Shown here: piece after piece, positions 43,188 through 53,314 of the stretch | How the letters are laid out: the number at the start of each line of letters is the position of its first letter | Numbering within the stretch: position 1 is the first letter of the stretch | DNA from: Geitlerinema sp. BBD 1991-9 | GTDB lineage: Bacteria; Cyanobacteriota; Cyanobacteriia; Cyanobacteriales; Geitlerinemataceae | Length of the DNA stretch: 64,000 nt | Direction: 5' to 3' | NCBI GenBank assembly: GCA_001657325.1 | Contig: LWRO01000002.1 | Coordinates: forward strand, 1 to 64,000 | Program-made: the position numbers and the translations under genes | The notes under the pieces: generated by a model | What the model saw: only the letters and a program-made list of their open reading frames with translations | What the model was told of the DNA's origin: nothing | The model's database searches: none

Positions 43188-43583
43188 GTGAAAAGCAAAT
43201 TAGTCAGTTGTCTATTGACCACCAGTAAACTGACAAGTTGTCTGCTGGTCTCGATCGTTCTCTTCACCTCTCCCACAGAGGCGGCGAACCGCGAAGACGT
43301 GGTGCGACGCTGTCTCAACGGACTGTTATACACCGACATCGACTACAACGGCGATCCGGGTTTTAACGCCGAGTACACCGTCGTCAGTCAGTCCTCGGCA
43401 GCTTTAGCCTGTGAAGGCGTTCGCACTCGATCGCAAGCCTCGGAAATCCGGCGATGCGTACTGGGCGTACTGTACACCGATATCAACTACGACGGCTCGC
43501 CGGGTTTCAACGCTCAACGCACAGAAATCGCACCCGAAGCCGCCGCAAGAGCCTGTCGGATTTGTCCGACGAACCGTTATTGA
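43188..43583 (+). CDS. Small secreted protein with two 40-residue repeats
   Basis: 131 residues from a GTG. A signal peptide with likely cleavage after SPTEA near residue 32 is followed by two copies of a unit. The first is RRCLNGLLYTDIDYNGDPGF with NAEYTVVSQSSAALACEG. The second is RRCVLGVLYTDINYDGSPGF with NAQRTEIAPEAAARACRI. Each unit has two conserved cysteines and a YTDI-x-Y-[ND]-G-x-PGFNA core, suggesting a disulfide-stabilised fold. I do not recognise the family. It lies between gltX (divergent) and alr, about 80 bases before alr. Confidence 0.7.
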   Translation: MKSKLVSCLLTTSKLTSCLLVSIVLFTSPTEAANREDVVRRCLNGLLYTDIDYNGDPGFNAEYTVVSQSSAALACEGVRTRSQASEIRRCVLGVLYTDINYDGSPGFNAQRTEIAPEAAARACRICPTNRY

Positions 43584-43662
43584 TAACCTGTTGTAAATCC
43601 TACCTCCTATCGCTGATGCTCCCTCACACGGCGCGTACCGTAAACTAGGCAAGCAAGAGTGA

Positions 43663-44868
43663 GTGAGGAGTGTCATCGATATGCTCAGTTGGGAGCGCAT
43701 CGTTAAAATTAGTGACGATCGAGGTCTCGAAGAAACCATTCGCGAAAGAGCCTGGGTCGAGATCGACCTATCTGCTTTAGCACAAAACGTGCAAAATATC
43801 AAGAGCCTGTTGTCGCAAAACACAGCTTTAATGGCAGTTGTCAAAGCGGATGCTTACGGACACGGTGCAATTCCCGTGGCGCAATGCGTTCTCAAAGCGG
43901 GCGCGAGTTGGTTGGGCGTCGCCACCATTCCTGAAGGAATCGAACTGCGCCAAGCGGGAATTTCCGCCCCTATTCTCATTCTCGGTGCCACGACAACAAC
44001 CGAACAACTGCGGGCGTTAGTACGTTGGAACCTGCAACCGACTCTGTGCAGCCACCAACAAGCCCTCGTTTTTTCCGAAGCCTTAACTCCAGACGATCCA
44101 CCGTTACCCGTTCACCTGAAACTCGACACGGGAATGTCGCGGTTGGGGGTTCTCTGGGAAGACGCGGTAGACTTCGCGCAATGGGTGCAACGTCTCCCAA
44201 ATTTAGAAATTGCCAGCGTCTATTCTCACTTTGCCACGGCGGACGATCCCGATGCGACCGTCATGGAACAGCAACACCGACGGTTTCAAACGGCGATCGA
44301 TCGAATTCGCCAAGCGGGTATAGCACTTCCTTGTTTGCACGTTAGTAATTCAGCAGCCACCCTGTCTTCAACGACGCTTCATTACGATATGGTACGGGTT
44401 GGGTTGGCACTTTACGGGCTTTATCCCGCCCCTCACCTTCGATCGACTGTCGATTTACGTCCGGTGATGCAAGTTAAAGCTCGAATCGCTCAACTCAAAA
44501 CGGTTCCAGTCGGAACGGGAATCAGTTACGGACACCATTTCGTCACGCAACGGGATACGCGCCTCGCAGTGGTCGGGATCGGTTACGCCGATGGTGTCCC
44601 GCGCAATCTCTCGAATCAGATGGACGTTTTGGTGTCTCGGAGTGGGCGAGTGTGGCGCGTTCCCCAAGCCGGTGCGATTACGATGGATCAAATCATGCTC
44701 GACGTGACGGACGTTCCCCATTTAAGCGTGGGTGATGTGGTGACTGTTTTAGGACAGCAGGGACGCGAGCGAATTTCAGCGGACAACTGGGCGCAAACCC
44801 TCAATACCATTTCTTGGGAAATTCTCTGTGGGTTCAAGCACCGACTTCCTCGGGTTCGGGTTGGATAG
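43663..44868 (+). CDS. alr: Alanine racemase
   Basis: About 395-401 residues. It makes D-alanine for peptidoglycan. The PLP lysine is in MAVVKADAYGHGAIPVA, substrate-side HLKLDTGMSRLG, SNSAATLSSTTLHYDMVRVG, and the catalytic tyrosine region GTGISYGHHFVT. The start is either GTG 43663 or ATG 43681; the upstream GTG is close to AGTGAGGAG, so it is acceptable. All key residues are present. It converges with the PfkB kinase gene, with a perfect 32-base palindrome in between. Confidence 0.95.
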   Translation: MRSVIDMLSWERIVKISDDRGLEETIRERAWVEIDLSALAQNVQNIKSLLSQNTALMAVVKADAYGHGAIPVAQCVLKAGASWLGVATIPEGIELRQAGISAPILILGATTTTEQLRALVRWNLQPTLCSHQQALVFSEALTPDDPPLPVHLKLDTGMSRLGVLWEDAVDFAQWVQRLPNLEIASVYSHFATADDPDATVMEQQHRRFQTAIDRIRQAGIALPCLHVSNSAATLSSTTLHYDMVRVGLALYGLYPAPHLRSTVDLRPVMQVKARIAQLKTVPVGTGISYGHHFVTQRDTRLAVVGIGYADGVPRNLSNQMDVLVSRSGRVWRVPQAGAITMDQIMLDVTDVPHLSVGDVVTVLGQQGRERISADNWAQTLNTISWEILCGFKHRLPRVRVG

Positions 44869-44904
44869 CCGATTCCCAGCCGGAAAGGGGCATTTTTTTC
44901 GCGC

Positions 44905-44936
44905 TTCAAGCGATGTTCGATCGAACATCGCTTGAA
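44905..44936. repeat. Perfect 32-base palindrome
   Basis: Arm TTCAAGCGATGTTCGA followed directly by its exact reverse complement, with no loop, centred on CGATCG, between the converging alr and PfkB genes. Neither side has the T-run expected for a rho-independent terminator in the direction of a neighbouring gene; a T-run lies upstream on the plus strand. Confidence 0.9.
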
Positions 44937-44940
44937 CGGG

Positions 44941-45927
44941 TTAAGCCGCTAACAGCGATTGCGTTTCATCCGGTTCCAACCGAGGACCGAAACTCGAAAC
45001 GACGCGAGCCGCAGCACGAGAGGCGAGATTTCCCGCTGCTTTAAAACTCATACCGTGCGTCATCCCGTACAACAGAGCGCCGGCATACATATCCCCCGCA
45101 CCCACAGTATCGATTGCCGTCACTGAAACCCCCGGAATTTCTACGATCGAGCGACCGTCAAAAATCACAGAACCCTGCGCGCCGCGCGTGATGGCAAACT
45201 GTCCGGCGAGGGTTTTCAAATACTCGATCGCGCCATCGATATCCTCAGTCCCCGCCAGTTTTAACGCCTCACTTTCGTTGGCAAAAATAAAATCCAACCC
45301 CGAACCAATCATCTCTAACAAACCCGGTTTGAAAAACTCGACCATGTTCGGGTCAGACAAAGACAGTGAGGTTTGAACACCGGCCTGGCGAGCGATTTCA
45401 CGCGCTTCGATCGCCGCCGCTTTCCCCGGCGACGAAGCCACCAAATAGCCTTCAATATAAAGATAGTCCGACGCTGCGATCGATTCGGGAACGAGATCGC
45501 TCGTCGAGAAATCCGCCGAAATTCCCAAATGCGTGTTCATGGTTCGATCGGCATCGGGCGTGACGAAAACCAGACATTTCCCGGTTACCCCATCGAGACG
45601 GTTTTCAGCTCGGACGTTCGTATCGACGCCGCAACGCTGCAAATCGTCCAGATAAAACAAGCCCGTCTCGTCATCTGCCACGCGACAGGAATAAAAGCTT
45701 TTTCCACCAAACTGACTGACTGCGATCGCGGTATTCGCCGACGATCCCCCCGATGCTTTTTTGACCTCGTATTTCACAAAAGCGTCAACGAGTTCGTGGT
45801 GGCGATCTTCGTCGATTAAAGTCATCACGCCTTTGTCGATTTTAAAATTCGATAAGAGATCTGCCGACACCTCGAATTCCATATCGACGAGCGCGTTACC
45901 AATAGCGTAAACGTGATATCGATTCAT
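44941..45927 (-). CDS. PfkB-family sugar/adenosine kinase
   Basis: 328 residues of the ribokinase/PfkB superfamily. The N-terminus is YAIGNALVDMEFEVSADLLS. The substrate-lid region GGSSANTAIAVSQFGGKSFY and the ATP/anion-hole motif DTVGAGDMYAGALLYG include the catalytic aspartate. The pattern is close to the adenosine kinase-like branch common in cyanobacteria, but the substrate (adenosine, inosine or a sugar) cannot be fixed from sequence alone. ATG start at 45925-45927. It is downstream of rplY on the same strand, separated by a terminator. Confidence 0.9.
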   Translation of the reverse strand: MNRYHVYAIGNALVDMEFEVSADLLSNFKIDKGVMTLIDEDRHHELVDAFVKYEVKKASGGSSANTAIAVSQFGGKSFYSCRVADDETGLFYLDDLQRCGVDTNVRAENRLDGVTGKCLVFVTPDADRTMNTHLGISADFSTSDLVPESIAASDYLYIEGYLVASSPGKAAAIEAREIARQAGVQTSLSLSDPNMVEFFKPGLLEMIGSGLDFIFANESEALKLAGTEDIDGAIEYLKTLAGQFAITRGAQGSVIFDGRSIVEIPGVSVTAIDTVGAGDMYAGALLYGMTHGMSFKAAGNLASRAAARVVSSFGPRLEPDETQSLLAA

Positions 45928-45966
45928 ATTTCAATACTGCGGTCGAAGTCGCCTCGATTGTATCAT

Positions 45967-45996
45967 CACAAAAAAACCAGGGTAACACCCTGGTTT
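45967..45996 (-). terminator. Rho-independent terminator after rplY
   Basis: 10-bp stem AAACCAGGGT (45974-45983)/ACCCTGGTTT (45987-45996) with a 3-base loop. On the minus strand it runs into TTTTTTT, an excellent terminator 25 bases after the bL25 stop. Confidence 0.9.
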
Positions 45997-46020
45997 GGGA
46001 AGAAAGCGTGTCTCAATCTC

Positions 46021-46623
46021 TTACGCTTCCGCTTCACCCACTGCGGCTTCCAAATCTTCAGCCTTCATCCCACGAGGTGCAGAGACAGAGGCAATTAACA
46101 CATCAGCTTCCATCACCGCTTCAACTTCTTCGGGTAATTGAATGTCGCTGAGGTGCAAACTTTGACCCATTCTCAGTTGAGACACGTCGATATCTAAACT
46201 GTCGGGAATTTTATTGGGAGGACATTTCAGGGTCAGTTGCGTCACCTGAGTATCGAAAAGTCCGCCTTGCTTGACCCCGATCGGCTCGCCGACGAAGTGC
46301 AACGGAAGATCGACTTGCACGCTGTCCTGAGACGCGATCGAGAAAAAGCTCAAATGAAAGGGAAAGCCTTTCCAAGGATGCATTTGAATTTCCCGAAGAA
46401 GCGTTTTCCCGCTCCAGGATATCTCAGGAATATTCAATTCAATTAAACTGCTGCTGGCTGACGGATCTTTGAGCAGCTTTTGAACGGATTTTTCATCGAC
46501 CACGATCGAAACAGAATTCGTACCGTCATGGCCGTACAGCACTGCCGGAATCCACCCGTTGCGGCGTAGGGCGTTGGGCTTGCTGCCTTCAGGTCTCGAT
46601 TTACACTCTAAGGTCAGTTCCAC
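46021..46623 (-). CDS. rplY: Ribosomal protein bL25 (Ctc/TL5 form)
   Basis: 200 residues, the long form with an N-terminal 5S rRNA-binding domain and a C-terminal TL5 domain. N-terminal LRRNGWIPAVLYGHDGTNS; middle KTLLREIQMHPWKGFPFHLSF; C-terminal DIDVSQLRMGQSLHLSDIQLP. The protein binds 5S rRNA in the large subunit. The start is GTG at 46621-46623. It lies 115 bases downstream of purA, which ends upstream on the same strand, and is followed by a strong terminator. Confidence 0.95.
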   Translation of the reverse strand: MELTLECKSRPEGSKPNALRRNGWIPAVLYGHDGTNSVSIVVDEKSVQKLLKDPSASSSLIELNIPEISWSGKTLLREIQMHPWKGFPFHLSFFSIASQDSVQVDLPLHFVGEPIGVKQGGLFDTQVTQLTLKCPPNKIPDSLDIDVSQLRMGQSLHLSDIQLPEEVEAVMEADVLIASVSAPRGMKAEDLEAAVGEAEA

Positions 46624-46738
46624 GATCTTTTTGGGGTTTCGTTATCAAAGTCCAAGCATTCCATCTTATCACAGTCATCAATGCTCCGACCCGACGACGG
46701 GAGAGAGGATCGATCTCTCAGCTGTGAAGACGAAGTCG

Positions 46739-48088
<1,350 letters not shown>

Positions 48089-48184
48089 TTATAAAATTCG
48101 AGTTTACACAATCGAGTATTATGTATAGTTTTTGCAACGTCTGTCAATACACAGCTCGTCAAACTTCGCAATCCTTATCATTGT

Positions 48185-49885
48185 CTAGATGCCGTGACTT
48201 TTGCCGATAACCCAGTGACGGCGGAAATAGCGGGCGAGCGAAGATTCGTCGAGAGCGAGATAAATCGGGCGCCCGTGAGGGCAGGTGCGAGGATTGCGAG
48301 TTTGTTGCCATCGATCGAGCAACGTTTGCATCTCGCGCAGGGTCAGAATCGTACCGTTCCGGATAGCGCTGCGGCAGGCAGTGGCCACCTGAGCCGCTTC
48401 GAGATCGGCTCCACCACTGAGTTCGAGGAGCGCGTCAGCACAATCGTCCCGACGCGCGAGGGGAGTCGGAGCTTGACGAATTGCCCACAACCCCTCTCCA
48501 AAGGGATCGACTTCGATGCCGAGCCGTTGTAGTTGTTCGATTTGCAGTGGTGTTAAGTGTTCGAGGACGATGGGCGGTTCGAGTTCTAGGAGTTCCCATT
48601 GTGCCTGCAACTGTTCGTAAATTACCCGCTCGTGGGCGATGTGCTGTTCGACCAACCAAAGCCCCCCAGGATGTTCGGCCACGATGTACGTGTTGTTCAC
48701 CTGCCCGATCGCTCTGAGGGGAACGAGGGGAGCGCTCGATCGATCTTCCGATGGCAATTCCGCCCGATCGAGACGGTATTGACCTTTGGTTTCTGCAACG
48801 TTCAACAGTTGTCGGACTTGAGGAGAATCCGTCGGGGCGAGTTCGTTACGATCGAGACGCAACGCTCGATCGATGGCTGCGGCGAGGCGTTGTTGCCAGA
48901 CCTCGACGTGACGCAAATAAACATCCGTTTTGGCTGGATGGCGGTTCCAGTCGATCTCGTCCGGGGCAACGTGCAGGTGAACGAAACACAGGGGATAGCG
49001 GTGACGGGGAAGCGTCCGCGACGTCGCAGACAGAACGGTTTGTTCTAAGTCTGGTAAGTTCACCACACGGCCGTTAATCGCAAATTTCAGCCAATCGAGC
49101 CGGTGGCGGTGACATCGATGGGGCGCTCCGAGGACTAATTCTAAATCGGCGGTTTCGCCTTCTTCCGACGGAACTTCCGCGCCACTGCGCGACCGCACGT
49201 ATCGCAAATCTGACAGTAACACCCCTCGAAGCAATTGTACGAGAATCTGTCGCGGCGTTTGACCGGGACTGATGGCAAACCACCGTTTGCCCGGCTTCCA
49301 AACTTGCCAAGTGACGTGAGGATGGCACAGAGCGAGGTGCTGAACGGTCCACTGAACAGCTCGCCATTGCTGTGCGGGACTGGGGAGTGCCTCGCGACGA
49401 CCCGGCCAGTCGCAAAACAGATCGCGAACGGAGACGATCGTGCCTGGGGCCATGGCAACCGGGGCGATCGACGTCAGTTTTCCCGTTCGATCGTAGCGAA
49501 CGCACCAACCGTCGCCGTCGACGGTGCGACTGTGGATTTCCAAGCGAGCCAGGTTTGCCAAGCTGTGCAGCGCTTCGCCGCGAAAGCCCAAACTGGTAAT
49601 GCGGTGAAGATCGTCGAAGCGGTGAATTTTGCTAGTGCTGTGGGCGATAGCGGCTTGGCGCAAGTTGTCGGGGGTCATCCCACAACCGTTATCGGCAACG
49701 CGAACGAGCCATCGATCGAGATCGATCGAAACCACGAGGCGCGTCGCTCCCGCATCGATCGCATTTTCAGCCAACTCTCGCACCACCGCCGCCAGAGAGT
49801 CGATGACTTCCCCCGCCGCAATCGCTCGCACCACGTCAGAGGGCAACGGTTGAATCGTGCGATCGGAGTCAAAAACAGACGACAT
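48185..49885 (-). CDS. mutL: DNA mismatch repair protein MutL
   Basis: 566 residues from ATG 49883-49885, where SSVFDSDRTIQPLPSDVV begins. A longer frame upstream has no similarity. The GHKL ATPase domain has ELAENAIDAGA, VRVADNGCGM and SLGFRGEALHSL. The linker is followed by a C-terminal dimerisation/endonuclease domain. The endonuclease metal motif, normally DQHA-x2-E-x4-E, reads EQHIAHERVIYE, and the later motifs ACRSAIRNG and CPHGRPIYL are present. The acidic residues are chemically retained, so nicking activity is possible. It acts with MutS to direct repair; MutS is not in this window. Confidence 0.95.
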   Translation of the reverse strand: MSSVFDSDRTIQPLPSDVVRAIAAGEVIDSLAAVVRELAENAIDAGATRLVVSIDLDRWLVRVADNGCGMTPDNLRQAAIAHSTSKIHRFDDLHRITSLGFRGEALHSLANLARLEIHSRTVDGDGWCVRYDRTGKLTSIAPVAMAPGTIVSVRDLFCDWPGRREALPSPAQQWRAVQWTVQHLALCHPHVTWQVWKPGKRWFAISPGQTPRQILVQLLRGVLLSDLRYVRSRSGAEVPSEEGETADLELVLGAPHRCHRHRLDWLKFAINGRVVNLPDLEQTVLSATSRTLPRHRYPLCFVHLHVAPDEIDWNRHPAKTDVYLRHVEVWQQRLAAAIDRALRLDRNELAPTDSPQVRQLLNVAETKGQYRLDRAELPSEDRSSAPLVPLRAIGQVNNTYIVAEHPGGLWLVEQHIAHERVIYEQLQAQWELLELEPPIVLEHLTPLQIEQLQRLGIEVDPFGEGLWAIRQAPTPLARRDDCADALLELSGGADLEAAQVATACRSAIRNGTILTLREMQTLLDRWQQTRNPRTCPHGRPIYLALDESSLARYFRRHWVIGKSHGI

Positions 49886-50090
49886 GAGGAATGGGGACAT
49901 TAGCCCAGAAAAGTGATTTGGTTGCGAGAAGTGGCGAGTCGTTCTCTTGCAATTTTTCAATCTCTGCCTTAGTCTCAGAAAAGTTTAAACTCCCACACAC
50001 GTCAGACCGATCGTAGAAGTATTCCGAGATGTTTTCGACGGCTCGGAAAGCTCTAATATAATCGACGTTGTCATTTACACGGTTCTCGCC

Positions 50091-50531
50091 ATGAGTCCAG
50101 AAACGAATCCTAACGGAGAACAAACCATGACTCCAGAAACTAGCGCTCCAGTTACTGTACCGTCGGAAGGGGGTCAGATCGTCCAAGCATCTGCTTCCGA
50201 CTCAACCGGCGATCAGTTCCAGGAGGTCAAAACCCAAGTTCTCTCGATCCTTTCCGATCTGTTCAGCTACGTCGGTCAGTTCTTCTCAGAATATCAAAAA
50301 CCGCTCGTCAACGTCGGATTGGTCGTGGGCGCGCTCATCGCCATTTATCTGACCGCCTCGATCGTCGATGCCATCAACGACATCCCCCTTCTGTCGCCGC
50401 TCTTCGAGTTGGTGGGAATTGGCTACTCGGGTTGGTTTATTTTCCGCTACTTGCTCACCGCTGATGCCCGTAAGGAATTGCAAAACAAGGTTTCCGACTT
50501 TTCGGATAAAGTGACAGGTGCAAAGTCGTAA
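50091..50531 (+). CDS. CAAD-domain thylakoid protein (CURT1/CurT-like)
   Basis: 146 residues; the first 45 are polar and rich in Thr/Ser/Pro/Gly. The CAAD domain follows: an amphipathic helix, two membrane helices (about 72-93, VNVGLVVGALIAIYLTASIV, and about 100-123, SPLFELVGIGYSGWFIFRYL) and a C-terminal amphipathic helix (ARKELQNKVSDFSDKVTG). Free CAAD proteins in cyanobacteria shape and curve thylakoid membranes, and the same module is appended to some aminoacyl-tRNA synthetases. ATG start at 50091; another ATG 36 bases later is possible. A strong terminator follows. Confidence 0.9.
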   Translation: MSPETNPNGEQTMTPETSAPVTVPSEGGQIVQASASDSTGDQFQEVKTQVLSILSDLFSYVGQFFSEYQKPLVNVGLVVGALIAIYLTASIVDAINDIPLLSPLFELVGIGYSGWFIFRYLLTADARKELQNKVSDFSDKVTGAKS

Positions 50532-50571
50532 ATCACGACTCTATGGTAATCGCTCCTCAGTTAGGTAATCG

Positions 50572-50599
50572 GGATGTAGCTTCGACTACATCCTTTTTT
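50572..50599 (+). terminator. Rho-independent terminator after the CAAD gene
   Basis: 8-bp stem GGATGTAG (50572-50579)/CTACATCC (50586-50593), loop of six bases with TTCG, then TTTTTT. Confidence 0.88.
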
Positions 50600-50725
50600 G
50601 TACGATCTGTCAGCCCAATTGTAGACCGACAACTTTGTAAAACTTTGGGTTGACAGACTCAGAGCATAAGGGATTCCATCACGACTTCGAGAAAAAATAG
50701 TTTTGATGACGGTTGAACCTTCAAA

Positions 50726-51301
50726 ATGCTGTTCGAGATTGTATCAATATCATGGCTTTTAGCGAGCGAGATTTCGATCGATCCGATCCTCGTCGAGAGA
50801 TCGATCTCAACATTCGATAACTGCTCGAACGATCTTTTCAAGCTCAGTCAATCGATCGACTCTTTTGAAAATATCGTTTACGACACCTATTACAACAGGC
50901 GATTTAACTTTTCTGTAGACTATCCTAGCGGATTGCTTTTAGCTCAAGGAGAATCGATTAACGGTGACGGACAATCTTTTTTAGCACCTGACAGAAGCAT
51001 TGCGATGGTTGTTTTTGGGCAGCACAATCGTGACAATCTTAATATTGAAGCTTTATATCAAAACGCGCTAATAAATTTTAACAATCCAGAACACTCCAAA
51101 ATTATAACTTACCAAATACAACACGATAATTGGTTTGTTATCTCTGGATATTCAAACGATCTCGTATTTTACCAACGTACGATTTTAGAGGGCAATATCA
51201 TTCAAACCCTAACGATCGAATACAATGCCGCACTACAGCCAGAATTCGACGATATTGTTACTGAAATTTCTCGATCGTTTCGCAGCACCAATCCGAGATA
51301 A
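50726..51301 (+). CDS. Hypothetical protein, possibly exported
   Basis: 191 residues, not recognised by family. The mature part looks like a compact beta-rich domain with the phrase FSVDYPSGLLLAQGESINGDG and then SIAMVVFGQHNRDN. It ends in a charged amphipathic helix. The N-terminus (MLFEIVSISWLLASEISIDP) is hydrophobic but lacks a good signal-peptide shape, so export is doubtful. The pattern YPSGLL...GDGQ occurs in some secreted cyanobacterial proteins. It follows the CAAD terminator by 127 bases and is followed by MITE copy 3. Confidence 0.6.
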   Translation: MLFEIVSISWLLASEISIDPILVERSISTFDNCSNDLFKLSQSIDSFENIVYDTYYNRRFNFSVDYPSGLLLAQGESINGDGQSFLAPDRSIAMVVFGQHNRDNLNIEALYQNALINFNNPEHSKIITYQIQHDNWFVISGYSNDLVFYQRTILEGNIIQTLTIEYNAALQPEFDDIVTEISRSFRSTNPR

Positions 51302-51317
51302 AGATCGCCCATAAAAT

Positions 51318-51393
51318 GGGTACATCTCAAGTTCTTAGAATGACCCCTCCGCCTTCGGCGGAGGGGTTCCGATTGCCAAAGTGAGATGCACCC
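51318..51393. mobile_element. MITE-like element A, copy 3
   Basis: 76 bases with ends GGGTACATCTCA and TGAGATGCACCC (one mismatch). It is flanked by CATAAAAT on both sides (51310-51317 and 51394-51401), an 8-base direct repeat typical of insertion. The interior contains CCCCTCCGCC/GGCGGAGGGG, a perfect stem with a TTC loop. Confidence 0.85.
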
Positions 51394-51473
51394 CATAAAA
51401 TATCGAACTTTCTAGAATTGGCGATTTAGCGTGTAGCGTTCGATCGTCCCGAGCGGTCATACCATCACGGACG

Positions 51474-52289
51474 CTACAAATTGAGGCTCGTACTCGATCG
51501 TTGTAACACGATCGCTCGATCGCCGACAATGGGATTTCGCGCGAGTAAAGTTCCGCCCTCGTCAGTAATTTCAACATGAGTAAAATCGAGAGACTTCGCT
51601 TTTCCCCATAACTCGTTTGCCAATCGATCTTGTTGAATCGGATCGAGATCGTACCACTGCGATTTCAGACTGACACGCAATCGATCGGCTTCAAAATCCG
51701 CACTGACCGATCGGACGAACTCGTTATCTTCGTAAGGTTGTGCGACTTGCACGATCTGCGCTTGCACCGCTGCGACGAGACGCTGTTCAGGAGTCAGAGA
51801 CGGCGGTGCGAGTTCGACCGGTCGAGCAAAATCGGGTGAAGAGAGTTCCGAGGGAAGTTCTGATTCCGCTGAGGGTTTTAGAGTTTCCGGTTCCCGCACG
51901 TCCAGTTCGGGTTCTGATTCGGTCTCCGAAGGGGGTAGCGGAGGCAATTCTATCGGGGTTGGTGTCGGCGACTCTCGGACAGGGGGTTGCGGTTCGACGG
52001 GAAGCGGTTTCAAGACCACTTCCGGCGGCGTGGGTTCGGTAGACGGGAGCAGTAACGGAACCGCCACCACTCCAACCCCGATGGCGACAACGAGCGCGCC
52101 CACCCACAGCAGTGGAGAAGAGAGGGGAGATCGAGTCGTTGCAGCCGATTCTGTCGCTTCCAATCGATCGATCCATCCTTCCAGAACCGAAATCGTCGCC
52201 CGCAAAACCCGAATGAGTATCGATCGAACGACTCCAGGAGCCTGAGATACGTCAGACCGCTCGTCCGATGGAGGTGGAGTTTGAGACAT
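51474..52289 (-). CDS. Single-pass membrane protein with proline-rich linker
   Basis: 271 residues, not recognised. A polar N-terminus with an amphipathic helix (IRVLRATISVLEGWIDRLEA) is followed by a membrane helix (about 61-80, LLWVGALVVAIGVGVVAVPL). A long Pro/Glu/Ser-rich linker comes next (about 85-165, for example PTPTPIELPPLPPSETESE). A small C-terminal domain has SLTPEQRLVAAVQAQIVQVA and WYDLDPIQQDRLANELWGKA. The layout suggests a periplasmic domain tethered at distance, perhaps crossing the peptidoglycan. It is upstream of nothing on its strand within 1 kb except argF, which ends about 105 bases before it. Confidence 0.75.
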   Translation of the reverse strand: MSQTPPPSDERSDVSQAPGVVRSILIRVLRATISVLEGWIDRLEATESAATTRSPLSSPLLWVGALVVAIGVGVVAVPLLLPSTEPTPPEVVLKPLPVEPQPPVRESPTPTPIELPPLPPSETESEPELDVREPETLKPSAESELPSELSSPDFARPVELAPPSLTPEQRLVAAVQAQIVQVAQPYEDNEFVRSVSADFEADRLRVSLKSQWYDLDPIQQDRLANELWGKAKSLDFTHVEITDEGGTLLARNPIVGDRAIVLQRSSTSLNL

Positions 52290-52393
52290 AGCACCGTTCC
52301 CTCATGCCAACCGATTCGGAACCCATCGTATCAGGAGATGGCGAGATGGAGAGATTTCAGCTCGTCCCCTCATCCGATCGTCTTCCGATCCCA

Positions 52394-53314
52394 TCAGACA
52401 GCACCTAACAAACTTGCCAATAACGCCTTCTGAACGTGCATCCGATTTTCCGCTTGATCCCAAACGCGAGAATGCGATCCTTCAATGACCGACGCTGTAA
52501 TTTCCTCGCCGCGATGTGCGGGGAGACAGTGGAGAACGATCGCCTTATCTGACGCTCGATCGAGTAAGGCCTCGTTCACCTGATAGGGCTGAAACAGCGG
52601 CATTCGATCGTCAGCTTCCGCTTCCTGACCCATACTCGCCCAAACATCCGTATAGATCGCGTCTACCTCTCGAACCGCCTCGATCGGATCGTGTGTGACC
52701 GTCACGTCACAACGTTCTCCCGCGAGCGCTTTGGCTTGCGCGACAATGTCCGGGTTCGGCTCGAATCCTTTCGGAGTCGCCACGCGCACGTTCGCACCGA
52801 GCATCGCACAACCGAGTAAAAGCGAATGAGCCACGTTATTACCATCGCCGACGTAAGCCAGCGTCGTCCCGTCGACGCGGCCGAAACACTCCTGTACCGT
52901 CAGCAAATCCGCCAAAGCCTGACAGGGATGAGCCAAATCTGTCAGTGCGTTAATAACGGGAATTTCAGCGTAGCGAGCAAACGTTTGCAAATCTTTTGGG
53001 TCGAACGTGCGAATCGCAACCACATCGAGATATCGATCGAGTACTCGCGCCGTATCCTCTAACGGCTCGCCACGACTGACCTGCGTCACGTTCGGATTGA
53101 GGTCGATGACTTGACCGCCGAGTTGGTACATCGCCACTGAAAAACTGACGCGAGTGCGAGTCGAAGCCTTGTAAAACAACAATCCCAACACCTTACGACA
53201 TTGAGGCGCAACGGTTCCCGCTTTCATCTGAGCGGCCAAGTTCAACACCTCTGACACCTCGTTAGGGCTGAGGTCTGCTAGACTCAACAAATCACGTCCT
53301 TTCAATGCAGTCAT
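52394..53314 (-). CDS. argF: Ornithine carbamoyltransferase (arginine biosynthesis)
   Basis: 306 residues from ATG 53312-53314, where TALKGRDLLSLADLSP begins. It condenses ornithine with carbamoyl phosphate to citrulline. The carbamoyl-phosphate motif KASTRTRVSFSVAM, the phrase DLAHPCQALADLLTVQ, ornithine site residues in VHSLL-like NVAHSLLLGCAMLG and the loop VLHCLPAHRGEEI are present. All are intact. The gap of about 320 bases to the giant kinase contains a heptamer repeat. Confidence 0.97.
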   Translation of the reverse strand: MTALKGRDLLSLADLSPNEVSEVLNLAAQMKAGTVAPQCRKVLGLLFYKASTRTRVSFSVAMYQLGGQVIDLNPNVTQVSRGEPLEDTARVLDRYLDVVAIRTFDPKDLQTFARYAEIPVINALTDLAHPCQALADLLTVQECFGRVDGTTLAYVGDGNNVAHSLLLGCAMLGANVRVATPKGFEPNPDIVAQAKALAGERCDVTVTHDPIEAVREVDAIYTDVWASMGQEAEADDRMPLFQPYQVNEALLDRASDKAIVLHCLPAHRGEEITASVIEGSHSRVWDQAENRMHVQKALLASLLGAV

